A stretch of DNA of 64,000 nucleotides, taken from Vreelandella neptunia (GTDB lineage: Bacteria > Pseudomonadota > Gammaproteobacteria > Pseudomonadales > Halomonadaceae). A program made the translations under genes and the position numbers. The stretch is from positions 1,674,001 to 1,738,000 of the forward strand of contig NZ_CP140255.1 in assembly GCF_034479615.1 (NCBI RefSeq). Reading direction: 5' to 3'. The notes beneath the pieces are model-generated. The model did no database searches and was not told the DNA's origin. It worked only from the letters and a program-made list of their open reading frames with translations. Below are positions 8,211 to 19,341 of the stretch, piece by piece (the first letter of the stretch is position 1; the number at the start of each line of letters is the position of its first letter).

Positions 8211-9449
8211 ATGGCACGGAAAAGGGTAGTGGTAACTGGGTTAGGCCTGGTGACCCCAGTGGGTAATAGCGTTGATGAGTCGTGGGCCAACATTGTGGCC
8301 GGTAAAAGCGGTATTACGCCTATTGAGCATTTCGACACCAGTGGGTTTAACACCCGCTTTGGTGGGGCGATCAAAAACTTTGATATTAGCCCGTACCTGA
8401 ATCCTAAAGATGCCCGTAAGATGGATCTGTTTATTCAGTACGGCATGGCGGCGGGCGCCCAAGCGGTAGAAGATTCGGGTATTGAGTGCACCGAAGAGAA
8501 TGCCGATCGTATCGGTGTGGCTATTGGCTCAGGCATTGGTGGCTTGCCCATGATTGAGCATAACCACAACGCACTTAACAAAGGTGGCGCTCGCAAAGTA
8601 TCGCCATTCTTCGTGCCGGGCTCTATCATCAATATGATTTCGGGCAATATGGCGATTCAGCACGGCTTCAGAGGCCCGAATATTGCCATTACGACTGCCT
8701 GCACTACGGGTACTCATAATATTGGTTACAGCGCACGCACCATCGCTTATGGCGACGCGGACGTAATGATCTGCGGCGGGGCAGAAATGGCCACAACGCC
8801 GCTGGGGCTGGGCGGCTTCTCTGCGGCTCGCGCGCTCTCTACGCGTAATGACGATCCGGAAGCCGCAAGCCGCCCCTGGGATACCGACCGTGATGGCTTT
8901 GTGCTATCCGACGGTGCTGGTGTTTTGGTGCTTGAAGAGTATGAGCATGCCAAAGCGCGAGGTGCCAATATCTACGCCGAGCTGGTGGGTTTTGGTATGA
9001 GCGATGACGCTTATCATATGACTTCACCGCCGGAAGATGGACGCGGCGCAGCGCTCTCCATGCGCAATGCGATTAAAGATGCCCAGGTTGACGTTTCTTC
9101 GGTTCACTACATCAACGCCCACGGTACCTCCACTGCGGCCGGCGATCTGGCCGAAAGTCGTGCCATTGAGAACGTCTTGGGTGGCGCTGCCAACAGCGTG
9201 GCAGTGAGCTCCACGAAGTCGATGATTGGCCACCTGTTGGGGGCCGCCGGTGCGGTAGAGGCGGTGTTTAGTATCCTGGCTATTCGCGATCAGGTCGCGC
9301 CGCCCACCATTAATCTGGATAACCCGCAGGAAGGCTGCAATCTGGACTATGTGCCGCACACCGCGAGGGATATGCGCATTGATATGGCGCTTTCGAACTC
9401 CTTCGGTTTTGGTGGTACCAACGGCTCGCTGCTGTTTAAGAAGGTGTAG
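8211..9449 (+). CDS. fabF: 3-oxoacyl-ACP synthase II FabF
   Basis: 412-aa condensing enzyme. The Cys-His-His triad is C164 ([10 protein letters not shown]), H304 ([12 protein letters not shown]) and H341 ([12 protein letters not shown]). It elongates acyl-ACP with malonyl-ACP. GGAGGAAA at 8199-8206 points to this ATG rather than the in-frame ATG at 8193, which overlaps that site. A TATACT at 8137-8142 may be a -10 for this gene, with no good -35. It starts the fabF-pabC-mltG-tmk-holB run. Confidence 0.95.
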   Translation: MARKRVVVTGLGLVTPVGNSVDESWANIVAGKSGITPIEHFDTSGFNTRFGGAIKNFDISPYLNPKDARKMDLFIQYGMAAGAQAVEDSGIECTEENADRIGVAIGSGIGGLPMIEHNHNALNKGGARKVSPFFVPGSIINMISGNMAIQHGFRGPNIAITTACTTGTHNIGYSARTIAYGDADVMICGGAEMATTPLGLGGFSAARALSTRNDDPEAASRPWDTDRDGFVLSDGAGVLVLEEYEHAKARGANIYAELVGFGMSDDAYHMTSPPEDGRGAALSMRNAIKDAQVDVSSVHYINAHGTSTAAGDLAESRAIENVLGGAANSVAVSSTKSMIGHLLGAAGAVEAVFSILAIRDQVAPPTINLDNPQEGCNLDYVPHTARDMRIDMALSNSFGFGGTNGSLLFKKV

Positions 9450-9455
9450 TTAGCG

Positions 9456-10268
9456 ATGCTGCCGCCTACGTCATCCGCTGATCAATCTGTGCCGTTTGAC
9501 GATCGTGGGCTGGCGTATGGCGATGGTCTGTTTGAAACAGTGCTGCTGCGGGCAGGAAAGCCGGTGCTGTGGCGTTATCATAAGGAGCGCCTGGCACAAG
9601 GCTGTCATCGCCTGGGGTTACCGCTACCCTGCCAGGAGGCCCTTGACGCCACTTGGCAAGGCGATCCCACTGCTGAGTTCGAAGTGCTTAAGGTGGTACT
9701 GACCCGAGGCAGCGGCGGGCGTGGCTATGCCCAGCCCGATCAGATCACGCCGCGGCTGCTCAGTCGTCGAATGCCGTTTCAACCGTCGGTTAAGCGCTGG
9801 CAGGAAGGGGTGACCGTGCGACTTTGCGATTTGCGGCTGGCTCGTCAGCCTCGGTTGGCAGGTATCAAGCATCTAAATCGACTGGAAAACGTATTGGCCC
9901 GTCAGGAGTGGAACGATACCGCTGTTGCCGAAGGTTTACTCGCCGACAGTGAAGGCCTTGTGGTAGAAGCCACCAGTATGAATGTTTTTTGGCAGCAGGC
10001 GGGGGAAGTGTTAACGCCTCAGCTTGACCAGTGCGGCGTGGCTGGCACGCTGCGTGCCGCATTGCTTGACCAAGGTGCCGCCGCTCACGCTTCGCTGACG
10101 CTTCATCAACTTGCTGATGTCGAGCGGCTATGGGTGGCCAACTCTGTCCAGGGGGTATGGCCTGTTACCACCTTGCTTGCCGCGGATGGTTCACTGCTGC
10201 AGCGCTGGCCCTTGAGTCAGCCTGACCCGTTCCAGCGCTTGGCGCATCAGCTATTGGGCGTTGTTTGA
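9456..10268 (+). CDS. pabC: Aminodeoxychorismate lyase PabC
   Basis: 270-aa class IV PLP aminotransferase-fold enzyme. It releases pyruvate from 4-amino-4-deoxychorismate to give p-aminobenzoate for folate. FDDRGLAYGDGLFETV near the N-terminus and K138 in GIKHLNRLENVLA, the PLP lysine, identify it. The gene starts six bases after fabF, and AAGGTG overlaps the fabF end. The fabF-pabC-mltG order is standard in gammaproteobacteria. Confidence 0.92.
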   Translation: MLPPTSSADQSVPFDDRGLAYGDGLFETVLLRAGKPVLWRYHKERLAQGCHRLGLPLPCQEALDATWQGDPTAEFEVLKVVLTRGSGGRGYAQPDQITPRLLSRRMPFQPSVKRWQEGVTVRLCDLRLARQPRLAGIKHLNRLENVLARQEWNDTAVAEGLLADSEGLVVEATSMNVFWQQAGEVLTPQLDQCGVAGTLRAALLDQGAAAHASLTLHQLADVERLWVANSVQGVWPVTTLLAADGSLLQRWPLSQPDPFQRLAHQLLGVV

Positions 10269-10311
10269 ACGCCACTGTTTAGATATCGCTCAGCAATTTT
10301 CTAGAGGTGTC

Positions 10312-11319
10312 ATGGTGAAACGGTTATTAACCGCTTTATTGGTGTTAGTAGTGGTTGGGGCTGCAGCTGCAGCAGGCGGTTATTTCTATTGGCAGAGCCG
10401 ATTAGAGGCACCGCTAGCGCTTGATGAGCCAATGCTTTACCAGGTGCCCTCTGGCGCGGGCTTTAATCAGGTCGTGGCGCGATTGGAAGAGCAGGGCGTG
10501 CTGGAAGATGCCTGGGCGTTTCGCTTGCTAGCGCGGGTCGAGCCGGAACGCGTCCCGCAACTGCGTACCGGCGAGTATCAGCTGCTGCCGGATATGAGTG
10601 GCCTGGAAATGATGGCACTGCTGGGTAGCAATAAAGTCGTCACCTACTCGCTGACCATTCCTGAGGGATGGTCTTTTCGGCAGATGCGCGAATTACTCAA
10701 TGCGGCGCCAAAGCTCGATCACCGCACAGCGGAGTTGAGCGATGCGGAGGTGATGACGCTACTCGATCGAGAAGGCACCTTTCCAGAGGGCTGGTTCTTT
10801 CCCGATACCTATCGCTATCATCTGGGTATGAGCGATGTCGATATCCTGCGTCAATCACTGGAGCGGATGGAGCGCATTCTGGAAGAGGTTTGGGAAGAGC
10901 GGGCGGACAACCTAACCATTGACTCACCCTACGAAGCGCTGATTATGGCCTCCTTGATCGAGCGGGAAACCGGTGCGCCCGAGGAGCGGCGCGAAATTGC
11001 CGGTGTGTTCAAACGCCGCATGGAGCAGGGCATGCGCCTGCAAACCGACCCGACGATTATTTACGGTATGGGTGAGCGCTATGAAGGGCGAATTACCCGC
11101 GCCGATATTCGCGAGGCCACGCCCTATAACACTTACGTCATTGACGGCATACCGCCCACGCCGATTGCTATGCCTGGGCGTGCCTCCTTGGAGGCAGCGG
11201 TGAATCCACTGCCTGGCGAAACGCTCTATTTCGTTTCCCGTGGCGATGGTACACACCATTTCTCGCGTACGCTGCGGGAGCATAACAATGCCGTTAATCG
11301 CTATATCCGCAACCGGTGA
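10312..11319 (+). CDS. mltG: Endolytic murein transglycosylase MltG
   Basis: YceG/MltG family, 335 aa. One N-terminal membrane helix (about residues 4-24) is followed by the periplasmic domain. E217 in ASLIERETG is the expected catalytic glutamate. It cuts nascent peptidoglycan glycan strands and sets their length. GAGG at 10304-10307 fits ATG 10312 or the adjacent GTG 10315. A longer form from 10261 would overlap pabC and place a hydrophilic stretch before the helix, so it is unlikely. Confidence 0.92.
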   Translation: MVKRLLTALLVLVVVGAAAAAGGYFYWQSRLEAPLALDEPMLYQVPSGAGFNQVVARLEEQGVLEDAWAFRLLARVEPERVPQLRTGEYQLLPDMSGLEMMALLGSNKVVTYSLTIPEGWSFRQMRELLNAAPKLDHRTAELSDAEVMTLLDREGTFPEGWFFPDTYRYHLGMSDVDILRQSLERMERILEEVWEERADNLTIDSPYEALIMASLIERETGAPEERREIAGVFKRRMEQGMRLQTDPTIIYGMGERYEGRITRADIREATPYNTYVIDGIPPTPIAMPGRASLEAAVNPLPGETLYFVSRGDGTHHFSRTLREHNNAVNRYIRNR

Positions 11320-11358
11320 TAGCCATGCCACATCACCAATGATTGATGACCACTGTAA

Positions 11359-12998
<1,640 letters not shown>

Positions 12999-13050
12999 TG
13001 GTGTTTGTTCAATCCCCCACGGCTGTTCAAAACAGTACAGCGAGGTCGTC

Positions 13051-13386
13051 ATGGCTGCTCAGAAAGCGCTCTCTCTTACCATCCCGGATGTTCCAACACT
13101 GCTTTCCGCGTATATGCCTTTTCTGGATCGCGGGGGGGTTTTTGTACCTACTCCGACCCCTTATGAGCTTGGCCAGCAAGTGTTTTTACTGCTTACGCTG
13201 CCGGGTGAAAGCGAACGTCTTTCGGTTACTGGTCAGGTAGTGTGGGTATCTCCAGAGGGGGTGACTGGCCGCCGTATGCCAGGCATTGGCCTGCACTTCA
13301 GTCAGCAGGATTATCCCGTTCGTGACCGCATTGAGACGCTGCTTGCCGGTCAATTAGATAAAGCCGCGCCATCGTTCACACTCTGA
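13051..13386 (+). CDS. pilZ: PilZ-domain protein, type IV pilus assembly type
   Basis: 111 aa, matching in layout the original P. aeruginosa PilZ, needed for type IV pilus assembly. AYMPFLDRGGVFVPTPTPYELG and VWVSPEG are family-like. The RxxxR motif that binds cyclic di-GMP in other PilZ proteins is absent, as in that pilus type, so it probably does not bind the messenger directly. GAGG at 13042-13045 supports this ATG; a longer form from 12955 would overlap holB. Confidence 0.88.
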   Translation: MAAQKALSLTIPDVPTLLSAYMPFLDRGGVFVPTPTPYELGQQVFLLLTLPGESERLSVTGQVVWVSPEGVTGRRMPGIGLHFSQQDYPVRDRIETLLAGQLDKAAPSFTL

Positions 13387-13440
13387 ATGTCCTATTTGTT
13401 GAGAACAGCCTGTTAGTACCCATTTGATGTCGAGAGCCGT

Positions 13441-14271
13441 ATGTTTGTTGATTCACACTGTCACTTAGATCGTTTATCCGACCAGACCCATGGGGGCGAT
13501 ATTGATGCCACTTTGACCGCCGCCCGCGCTGCCCATGTCAGTCAATTTCTGGCGGTAGCAGTGACGCTGGAAGACGTGCCGCAATTGGCGGCCATTGCCC
13601 GCGCCCACCAAGATGTGGCAATTTCCGCTGGCTTACACCCCTTACATGAATGTGAGAATGAGCCTAGCGTCGCGGATATAAAAGATGCTGCTGAGCAGTA
13701 TGGTGCGGTGGCGATCGGTGAAACTGGCCTGGATTACCACTACCGCGACAGTGTGCCAATAGAGGTTCAGCACGAGCGCTTCAAGCGCCACTTGATCGCC
13801 GCGCGGGAACTTGAACTGCCAGTGATTATTCACACACGCGAAGCCAAAGAGGAAACCCTGGCTTTGCTGCGTGAATATAGCGACCCGCGGGTGGGCGGTG
13901 TATTACACTGTTTTACAGAAGACTTGGCGATGGCCCGTGAGGCGGTGCGGCTGGGTTTTTATATCTCGCTGTCGGGCATTATTACTTTTCGAAACGCTGC
14001 TCCACTGCGCGAATTGGCCCGTCAGTTGCCTCTTGATCGCCTGCTGATTGAGACCGATAGCCCCTATCTAGCGCCCGTTCCTCATCGCGGTAAGCCCAAT
14101 GAGCCCGCCTGGGTGGTACAAGTGGCGGAGTGCATTGCCCAGGAGCGGGGCATCAGTGTCGATGAAGTGGCCATGCAAACGACCGCCAACTTTTATCAGC
14201 TCTTCCGTGCCGCGGCGCCCGATGCCCCGGAACACGTTAAAGATGCGTTGGCCCACTCAGGGCTTCTATAG
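13441..14271 (+). CDS. TatD-family metal-dependent hydrolase (YcfH-like)
   Basis: 276 aa. Metal ligands can be traced: H6 and H8 in DSHCHLD, the Glu of GETGLDYH, the His of IIHTRE and LHCFTE, and the Asp of ETDSPYLAP. TatD-family enzymes are nucleases or deoxyribonucleases that process 3' ends. The holB-pilZ-tatD order matches P. aeruginosa and points to the YcfH branch rather than TatD itself. The biological substrate is not evident. Confidence 0.88.
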   Translation: MFVDSHCHLDRLSDQTHGGDIDATLTAARAAHVSQFLAVAVTLEDVPQLAAIARAHQDVAISAGLHPLHECENEPSVADIKDAAEQYGAVAIGETGLDYHYRDSVPIEVQHERFKRHLIAARELELPVIIHTREAKEETLALLREYSDPRVGGVLHCFTEDLAMAREAVRLGFYISLSGIITFRNAAPLRELARQLPLDRLLIETDSPYLAPVPHRGKPNEPAWVVQVAECIAQERGISVDEVAMQTTANFYQLFRAAAPDAPEHVKDALAHSGLL

Positions 14272-14313
14272 CAGCCTGGGGCGCCTTGAATACGCTCAAA
14301 CGAGGTGGGCGAG

Positions 14314-14886
14314 ATGAATATTGATCGATTGCTGCAGCAAGGTAGTGGAGATGAAGAGCGCGCTGGCGCTATTCCTCCGCTCGATGAGTGGCAGCCTGCG
14401 CTCTCGGGTGATATGAATATCGTCATTCACGCCGATGGTAGTTGGTGGCACGAAGGGCAGCCGTTTGCCCGCCCTAAGGTGGCACGCCTATTAGCAACGC
14501 TGCTGCGCCTGGATGACGAGGGTTACTGCCTGGTTACGCCGGTAGAGCGCTGGCGAATAAAGGTCGAAGACCTGCCGCTGGTGGCGGTAGAGGCTGACTT
14601 TCGTGACGGTGCCTGGTGGTTTACCACCCAGTTTGATGACGTGGTTCGCTTAGATGCTGAACACCCGCTCACCGTCACCTCAACTCCCCAAGGCGAGGCG
14701 GTGCCACAGCTGCCAGTGCGTTTTGGGCTAGCTGCCCGCTTGCACCGCAATGTCTTTTACCAGTTGGTTGAGGCGGCTGAAACCCGTAATGTGGGCGATG
14801 GCAAGAGTGAACTGGGACTAACCAGTGCCGGGCAGTGGTTTGCGTTGGGTCAGGTGGATGATGAATTACTTGGCGAGGCGCCGTGA
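14314..14886 (+). CDS. DUF1285 family protein
   Basis: 190-aa cytoplasmic protein of the DUF1285 family, with no signal or membrane segment. SGDMNIVIHADGSWWHEGQPFARPK at the N-terminal side and LGLTSAGQWFALG near the end fit the family as I know it. GAGG at 14302-14305 lies eight bases before this ATG; an in-frame GTG at 14305 overlaps that site. It ends in a GTGA overlap with the helicase gene. Function is unknown; the same family sits next to tatD in Pseudomonas. Confidence 0.75.
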   Translation: MNIDRLLQQGSGDEERAGAIPPLDEWQPALSGDMNIVIHADGSWWHEGQPFARPKVARLLATLLRLDDEGYCLVTPVERWRIKVEDLPLVAVEADFRDGAWWFTTQFDDVVRLDAEHPLTVTSTPQGEAVPQLPVRFGLAARLHRNVFYQLVEAAETRNVGDGKSELGLTSAGQWFALGQVDDELLGEAP

Positions 14887-17096
14887 AGTTAACCGCTGAA
14901 CAGCAAGCTGTTGTTAATCACCAGGCGGGGCATGCACGGGTAGCGGCCGTGGCCGGGGCCGGTAAAACCACCACCATGGCTGCCCGGGTGCTGCATATAT
15001 TGGCCAGTGGCGTACCGCCAAAGCGTATCCTGGTGCTGATGTTTAACCGCTCTGCCAAAGATGATTTTCAACGCCGCTTAGCTTCAATGGCTCCTGCAGG
15101 CCAGGCGCTGCCGGATGTGCGTACTTTTCACTCCCTGGGCCACCGCTTGACCATGAGCCTGTGCCGCTGGGGCGCGCTGGCGCCGCGCCAGCTACTGTCC
15201 GCCGATTGGCAACTGGAAAGGCTGCTTCGCCAAGCGAGCCTCAATGTGCTGCGTGACGCGGTTGAGCGCCGGGATGCTGCCCTGGAGGGAGATCGCCTGG
15301 AAGTATTGGCCCACTTCTGTGGCTTGGTTAAAGCAGAAATGGTCACCCCGGAAGCGCTCTACGAGCGGCTCAATTTTGACCCGGATACTGACTATTTTCC
15401 GGCAGCCTTTGCCGAAGCAGAGAGGCTGTTGGCAGCGGAAGGCGTCATGACCTATGCCGATCTGCTCTATCGTCCGCTGTTGGCTTTAGAGGCTGATATC
15501 GCCCTGCGTGGTCGGGTCGAAGGGTTTCTGGATCATGTCATTATCGACGAATACCAGGATATTAACGCTGCACAGCAGCGACTTTTATCGGTGTTGGTAG
15601 GTAGTCGTGCCGAGGTAATGGCAGTGGGTGATGCCAACCAGTGTATTTATGAGTGGCGCGGCGCCAAGCCCGACACCATGCTGGAAAATTTTACCGCCAC
15701 TTTTGGCGAGGCGACCGATTATCCGCTATCGACCACCTTCAGGCATGGTCATGCGTTGGCGCTGGCAGCTAATCATGCCATTGCCGCTAATCAGCGTCGC
15801 CCCAACCAGTTGTGCCTGGCCGCAGCTAATAACCCTGAAACCCGTGTTTCAGTCGGGCAGGGGAGCCGGTTACTGCTTGATGCATTGATGGATTGGCAGG
15901 CCCAGGGGCGAGCGTTTAACGAAGCCAGCTTGCTGGTACGCAGCTGGGCGCTTTCGGTACCGTTCCAGCTGGCGCTGCTCCAGGCTGGGATACCGTTTCG
16001 GCTTCAGCGTGAGGATCGTTTTGTTTTTCGTCTGCCGCTGGTGCAGGCGCTGGCGGGGTATTTAAAGCTGTCACGTCGCCCTGATCTTCTGCGCGATCCG
16101 CAGCAGCTGTTACTGCTGCTTTCTCAACCAACACCCTTCGTTGCCCGTGAGCGGCTTCAGCGTTTGGCACACCAACTGGCGACTACTCAGCAGTGGCCCG
16201 AGCGGCATGACCCCATGCTTACGGCGTTAAAGCCGATCCAGCGGCGCACGCTGAAAAAGCGCTGGCTGCTACTTTGTGAGCTGCCACAGCTGAGCGCATG
16301 GCCACCCGCTAAGTTGCTACGCCACGTGGTGGAAAGTATTGATGCTGAAAAAACGCTGAAGCGTGCGGCAGCGCGGCGAGATAAAGGCGAAGAGGATGTG
16401 CGCTTACTCGACGTGCTAATCGAACAAGCGCAAAGCGTGCAAGACCCTGATGCCTTTATCGAGCTTCTTGAACGCCCGGTGGAAAATCAGGCGGGCGGTG
16501 TCCTGATTAGCACTGTACACGGCGCCAAAGGGCTCGAGTGGCCGCTGGTAGCGGTTGCCGGGGTTAACGAAGAAGACTTTCCCCACTATAGCCGCGATAA
16601 TCCGCTCAGCGATGACCGGCTTGAGGAGGAGCGGCGGCTCTTCTACGTGGCGATCACTCGCGCCCAGGAGCAACTATTAGTGCTTCATGACGGGGGCGTG
16701 CACCGGCCGAGTCGCTTTATTGCCGAAAGCGCCTGGCAGGATAGCATGCGGGTTGCCTCCTGCTTAGCCAGTACCAACGCACCCGCGGCGACCCTGCAAG
16801 TGACATCAGTGGGGTTGGTTGAACGCTATCTGGCGCGACTGGGGCGAGACGATATTGTGCTTGCGCCGGCACAGGTTGAAGAGGTCAAAGTAGGTTATTC
16901 AGCAGAGGCGAATTTCTACCCTGGTCAACGGCTTCATCATGCGGTATTTGGCATAGGCGAAGTGGCGGCAGTGGAGGGAAGTGCCAGTGATCCGGTTATT
17001 GATGTGCGCTTTGATCAGGCAGGACGAAGAAGGCTCATTGCCCGCCGTGCGCCGATTGAAGTGTTGGAAAGCCAGCAAAGCGCGACACTTTCATAG
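14883..17096 (+). CDS. UvrD/Rep-family superfamily 1 DNA helicase
   Basis: 737 aa, GTG start in a GTGA overlap with the preceding gene. The SF1A helicase motifs are in order: Walker A GAGKTT at 25-30, IIDEYQDIN (motif II), VGDANQCIYEWRGA (III), STTFRHG (IV), STVHGAKGLEW (V) and VAITRAQEQLLVL (VI). It is a 3'-5' DNA helicase by family. It is divergent enough in the middle domain that I would not call it UvrD, Rep or PcrA. The C-terminus has a UvrD-like tail with GQRLHHAVFGIGEV, a Tudor-like motif. Confidence 0.85.
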   Translation: MKLTAEQQAVVNHQAGHARVAAVAGAGKTTTMAARVLHILASGVPPKRILVLMFNRSAKDDFQRRLASMAPAGQALPDVRTFHSLGHRLTMSLCRWGALAPRQLLSADWQLERLLRQASLNVLRDAVERRDAALEGDRLEVLAHFCGLVKAEMVTPEALYERLNFDPDTDYFPAAFAEAERLLAAEGVMTYADLLYRPLLALEADIALRGRVEGFLDHVIIDEYQDINAAQQRLLSVLVGSRAEVMAVGDANQCIYEWRGAKPDTMLENFTATFGEATDYPLSTTFRHGHALALAANHAIAANQRRPNQLCLAAANNPETRVSVGQGSRLLLDALMDWQAQGRAFNEASLLVRSWALSVPFQLALLQAGIPFRLQREDRFVFRLPLVQALAGYLKLSRRPDLLRDPQQLLLLLSQPTPFVARERLQRLAHQLATTQQWPERHDPMLTALKPIQRRTLKKRWLLLCELPQLSAWPPAKLLRHVVESIDAEKTLKRAAARRDKGEEDVRLLDVLIEQAQSVQDPDAFIELLERPVENQAGGVLISTVHGAKGLEWPLVAVAGVNEEDFPHYSRDNPLSDDRLEEERRLFYVAITRAQEQLLVLHDGGVHRPSRFIAESAWQDSMRVASCLASTNAPAATLQVTSVGLVERYLARLGRDDIVLAPAQVEEVKVGYSAEANFYPGQRLHHAVFGIGEVAAVEGSASDPVIDVRFDQAGRRRLIARRAPIEVLESQQSATLS

Positions 17097-17108
17097 CCTA
17101 GAAAGAAA

Positions 17109-17138
17109 CGTCACGGCCCGTTATCGCTAGCCGTGACG
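17109..17138 (-). terminator. Terminator-like hairpin for the ETF-QO gene
   Basis: Nine-base-pair perfect stem (17109-17117 with 17130-17138) and a 12-nt loop, lying between convergent genes. On the - strand the stem is followed by TTTCTTTC, a broken T tract, so it probably ends the ETF-QO message. The + side lacks T residues. Confidence 0.6.
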
Positions 17139-17168
17139 CTCATACCGTCGCTACTGGTACTGATTCAA

Positions 17169-18833
17169 TTACATATTAGGGTAGTTGGGTCCGCCACCAC
17201 CTTCTGGTGCTACCCAGGTAATATTTTGCGCTGGGTCTTTGATGTCGCAAGTTTTGCAGTGCACGCAGTTTTGGAAATTGATCTGAAAGCGTGGCTGGCC
17301 CGCGCTATCCTCTACCACTTCGTAAACACCAGCTGGGCAGTAGCGCTGCGCCGGTTCTGCGTATTTGGGCAGGTTATCGCGGATTGGTAGCTCAGGATCG
17401 TCCAGGCGCAAATGACACGGCTGATCCTCTTCATGGTTGGTGTTCGACAGAAACACCGAGGTAGGCTTGTCGAAGGAGAGCTTGCCGTCCGGTTTGGGAT
17501 AGTTAATCTTTTCAAACTCGGCTGCAGGCTTGAGTGCGCCATAGTCGGTGGTGGTATCGTGTACGTTAGGCAGCTTGTTGCCCAGCAACTGGTGAGCAAA
17601 ATTATACGCTCCACCGCCCACGGTGCCATATTTATGGATCGCGGGGCCGAAGCTGGCGCTCTCTTTAAGCTCTTGGTAGGCCCAGCTGGCTTCCCATTTC
17701 TGGGTAAAGCTCGTTAGCTCCTGGGCGCCTTCGTCGCCACCTTTGATCGCCTCAAATACGCTCTCCGCAGCAACCAAACCAGACTTCATGGCGGTGTGCA
17801 GGCCTTTGATCTTGGAAAAGTTGAGGGTGCCCGCATCGCAGCCAATCAATAGCCCGCCGGGGAAGGTCATTTTGGGCAGGCTGTTAAAGCCCCCCTTGGT
17901 AATCGCCCGGGCGCCATAAGCCACGCGCTTGCCACCCTCCAGATACTGACTAAGTACCGGATGATGCTTCATACGTTGAAATTCGTCGAAGGGCGAGAGC
18001 CACGGGTTCTGGTAGCCCAGATCCATAATCAAACCCACAACGACCTGCTGGTTTTCCGCATGGTAAAGGAACCAGCCGCCGTGGGCGTTTTTATCCAATG
18101 GCCAGCCAGAGCCATGCAATACGAGCCCAGGCTCATGTTTGTCGGCAGGCACATCCCATAGCTCTTTAAGGCCGATACCGTAGTGTTGCGGGTCGCAACC
18201 TTCATCCAGTGAGAAGTCTTTGATTAAGCGTTTGCCTAAATGCCCCCGCGAGCCTTCGGCAAACAGCGTGTATTTGGCGCGCAGTTCCATGCCCGGCATA
18301 TGGCCATCTTTAGGGGTGCCATCGGCGGCAACACCCATGTCGCCAATCAGAATGCCACGCACGGCGTCATCTTCAATAATGACCTCTTGGGCGGCAAAGC
18401 CTGGGAAGATTTCTACGCCGAGGCCCTCTGCCTGTTCCGCCAGCCAGCGGCACAGGTTGCCCGCACTGATCACATAGCGGGTAAGCTCGCCGCCGGTGTT
18501 ATGCATGCTTTTAGGTACTAAAGCATTGGGCACTTTCTGCGCTTTTTCGGCGTCTTTAAGCAAGAAAACGTCGTCGCGAATTGCCGGGGTATTGAGTGGT
18601 GCGCCGCGCTCCTTCCAGTCGGGGAACAGCTCCGTCAATGCACGGGGTTCAAAGACCGCGCCTGATAGAATATGTGCGCCAACCTCTGAGCCTTTTTCAA
18701 CGACGCAAACCGTGAGCTCTTGCTCAGCCTCGTTGGCTTGCTGCATGAGTCGGCATGCGGCGGAAAGCCCGGATGGGCCCGCACCGACAATGACGACATC
18801 AAAGTCCATTACATCGCGTTCTTCAGTTTCCAC
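17169..18833 (-). CDS. Electron-transfer flavoprotein-ubiquinone oxidoreductase
   Basis: 554-aa ETF dehydrogenase (ETF-QO). It takes electrons from reduced ETF and passes them to ubiquinone at the inner membrane. The FAD motif VVIVGAGPSGLSAA is near the N-terminus, and the C-terminus has a ferredoxin-like 4Fe-4S site: one Cys in YCPAGVYEV and then CVHCKTCDIKDP. The start is a GTG with AAGGAG eight bases upstream. It is divergent from etfBA. In P. aeruginosa the equivalent trio is PA2953-PA2951. Confidence 0.94.
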   Translation of the reverse strand: METEERDVMDFDVVIVGAGPSGLSAACRLMQQANEAEQELTVCVVEKGSEVGAHILSGAVFEPRALTELFPDWKERGAPLNTPAIRDDVFLLKDAEKAQKVPNALVPKSMHNTGGELTRYVISAGNLCRWLAEQAEGLGVEIFPGFAAQEVIIEDDAVRGILIGDMGVAADGTPKDGHMPGMELRAKYTLFAEGSRGHLGKRLIKDFSLDEGCDPQHYGIGLKELWDVPADKHEPGLVLHGSGWPLDKNAHGGWFLYHAENQQVVVGLIMDLGYQNPWLSPFDEFQRMKHHPVLSQYLEGGKRVAYGARAITKGGFNSLPKMTFPGGLLIGCDAGTLNFSKIKGLHTAMKSGLVAAESVFEAIKGGDEGAQELTSFTQKWEASWAYQELKESASFGPAIHKYGTVGGGAYNFAHQLLGNKLPNVHDTTTDYGALKPAAEFEKINYPKPDGKLSFDKPTSVFLSNTNHEEDQPCHLRLDDPELPIRDNLPKYAEPAQRYCPAGVYEVVEDSAGQPRFQINFQNCVHCKTCDIKDPAQNITWVAPEGGGGPNYPNM

Positions 18834-18928
18834 CCGGTTTCTCCTTATTCTCTTTAAGTGCCAGCGTTTACAAAACTAATCTCAGGGTTACTCCAGGGAA
18901 CTAGCTTATAAAAAGTCGGCCTTAATTT

Positions 18929-18942
18929 AAAACGGTCGTTTG
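18929..18942. promoter_or_regulatory. PsrA-like operator upstream of ETF-QO
   Basis: AAAACGGTCGTTTG fits the published Pseudomonas PsrA pattern (G/C)AAAC-N2-4-GTTT(G/C), except that the first base is A. Half sites AAAC and GTTT are perfect with a four-base spacer. It lies about 96 bp upstream of the ETF-QO start. PsrA is a TetR-family repressor released by long-chain acyl-CoA or fatty acids. Binding here is inference. Confidence 0.55.
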
Positions 18943-19143
18943 CTTCTGGTTATGCCCCATGATAGGCATAATACCTGTGTCAGGTCACGCCTACGATGGT
19001 GAAAGGAGCATTTATTGACGGTATGCTTTGCTTACCACCGTTCAGTGCTACGACTAAGGCCGTAGTGGACGATTAAGCATTAGGTATTGTCGCTTTATGG
19101 CAGGCTATGGCAAATTGGTAGGGTTTTTCAATTGCGCACCTAT

Positions 19144-19157
19144 CAAACGCTCGATTG
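19144..19157. promoter_or_regulatory. PsrA-like operator upstream of etfBA
   Basis: CAAACGCTCGATTG matches the PsrA pattern CAAAC-N4-GTTTG at all but one position. It lies just before TATATT (19165-19170), between the expected -35 and -10, where a bound repressor would block transcription. A second such box stands 215 bp away on the ETF-QO side. Confidence 0.5.
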
Positions 19158-19341
19158 AATTTTGTATATTGAATTTAAAAGCGCCGCCGTTATCGTTGGC
19201 AGCGCCTGTATTGGGGCAGGCGAATCGCTGTTGAGCGGTTGCCAGTAAGTCTTCAATGCATCACACGTCTTAAAAAGGGGTATCCGCTGGGCGGGTGCCG
19301 TCTCAGGGTAACGGCTTTACGACAAGCCAAGCGAGGAACCT

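Larger units (their letters stand above)
18834..19341. other. 508-bp divergent regulatory region, ETF-QO / etfBA
   Basis: No gene is supported. It carries two PsrA-like palindromes (entered separately), each on the side of one of the divergent genes. There is a hairpin at 18951-18956 with 18965-18970, a small inverted repeat near 19049-19063, and an AT-rich stretch 19150-19180 with TATATT (19165-19170) that can be the etfB -10. Leaders are long: about 165 nt for etfB from that -10. Confidence 0.6.

Noticed and set aside
10261..10311. Extended mltG start overlapping pabC
   Set aside because: The ATG at 10312 has GAGG in front and begins directly at the membrane helix; the longer form has no support.
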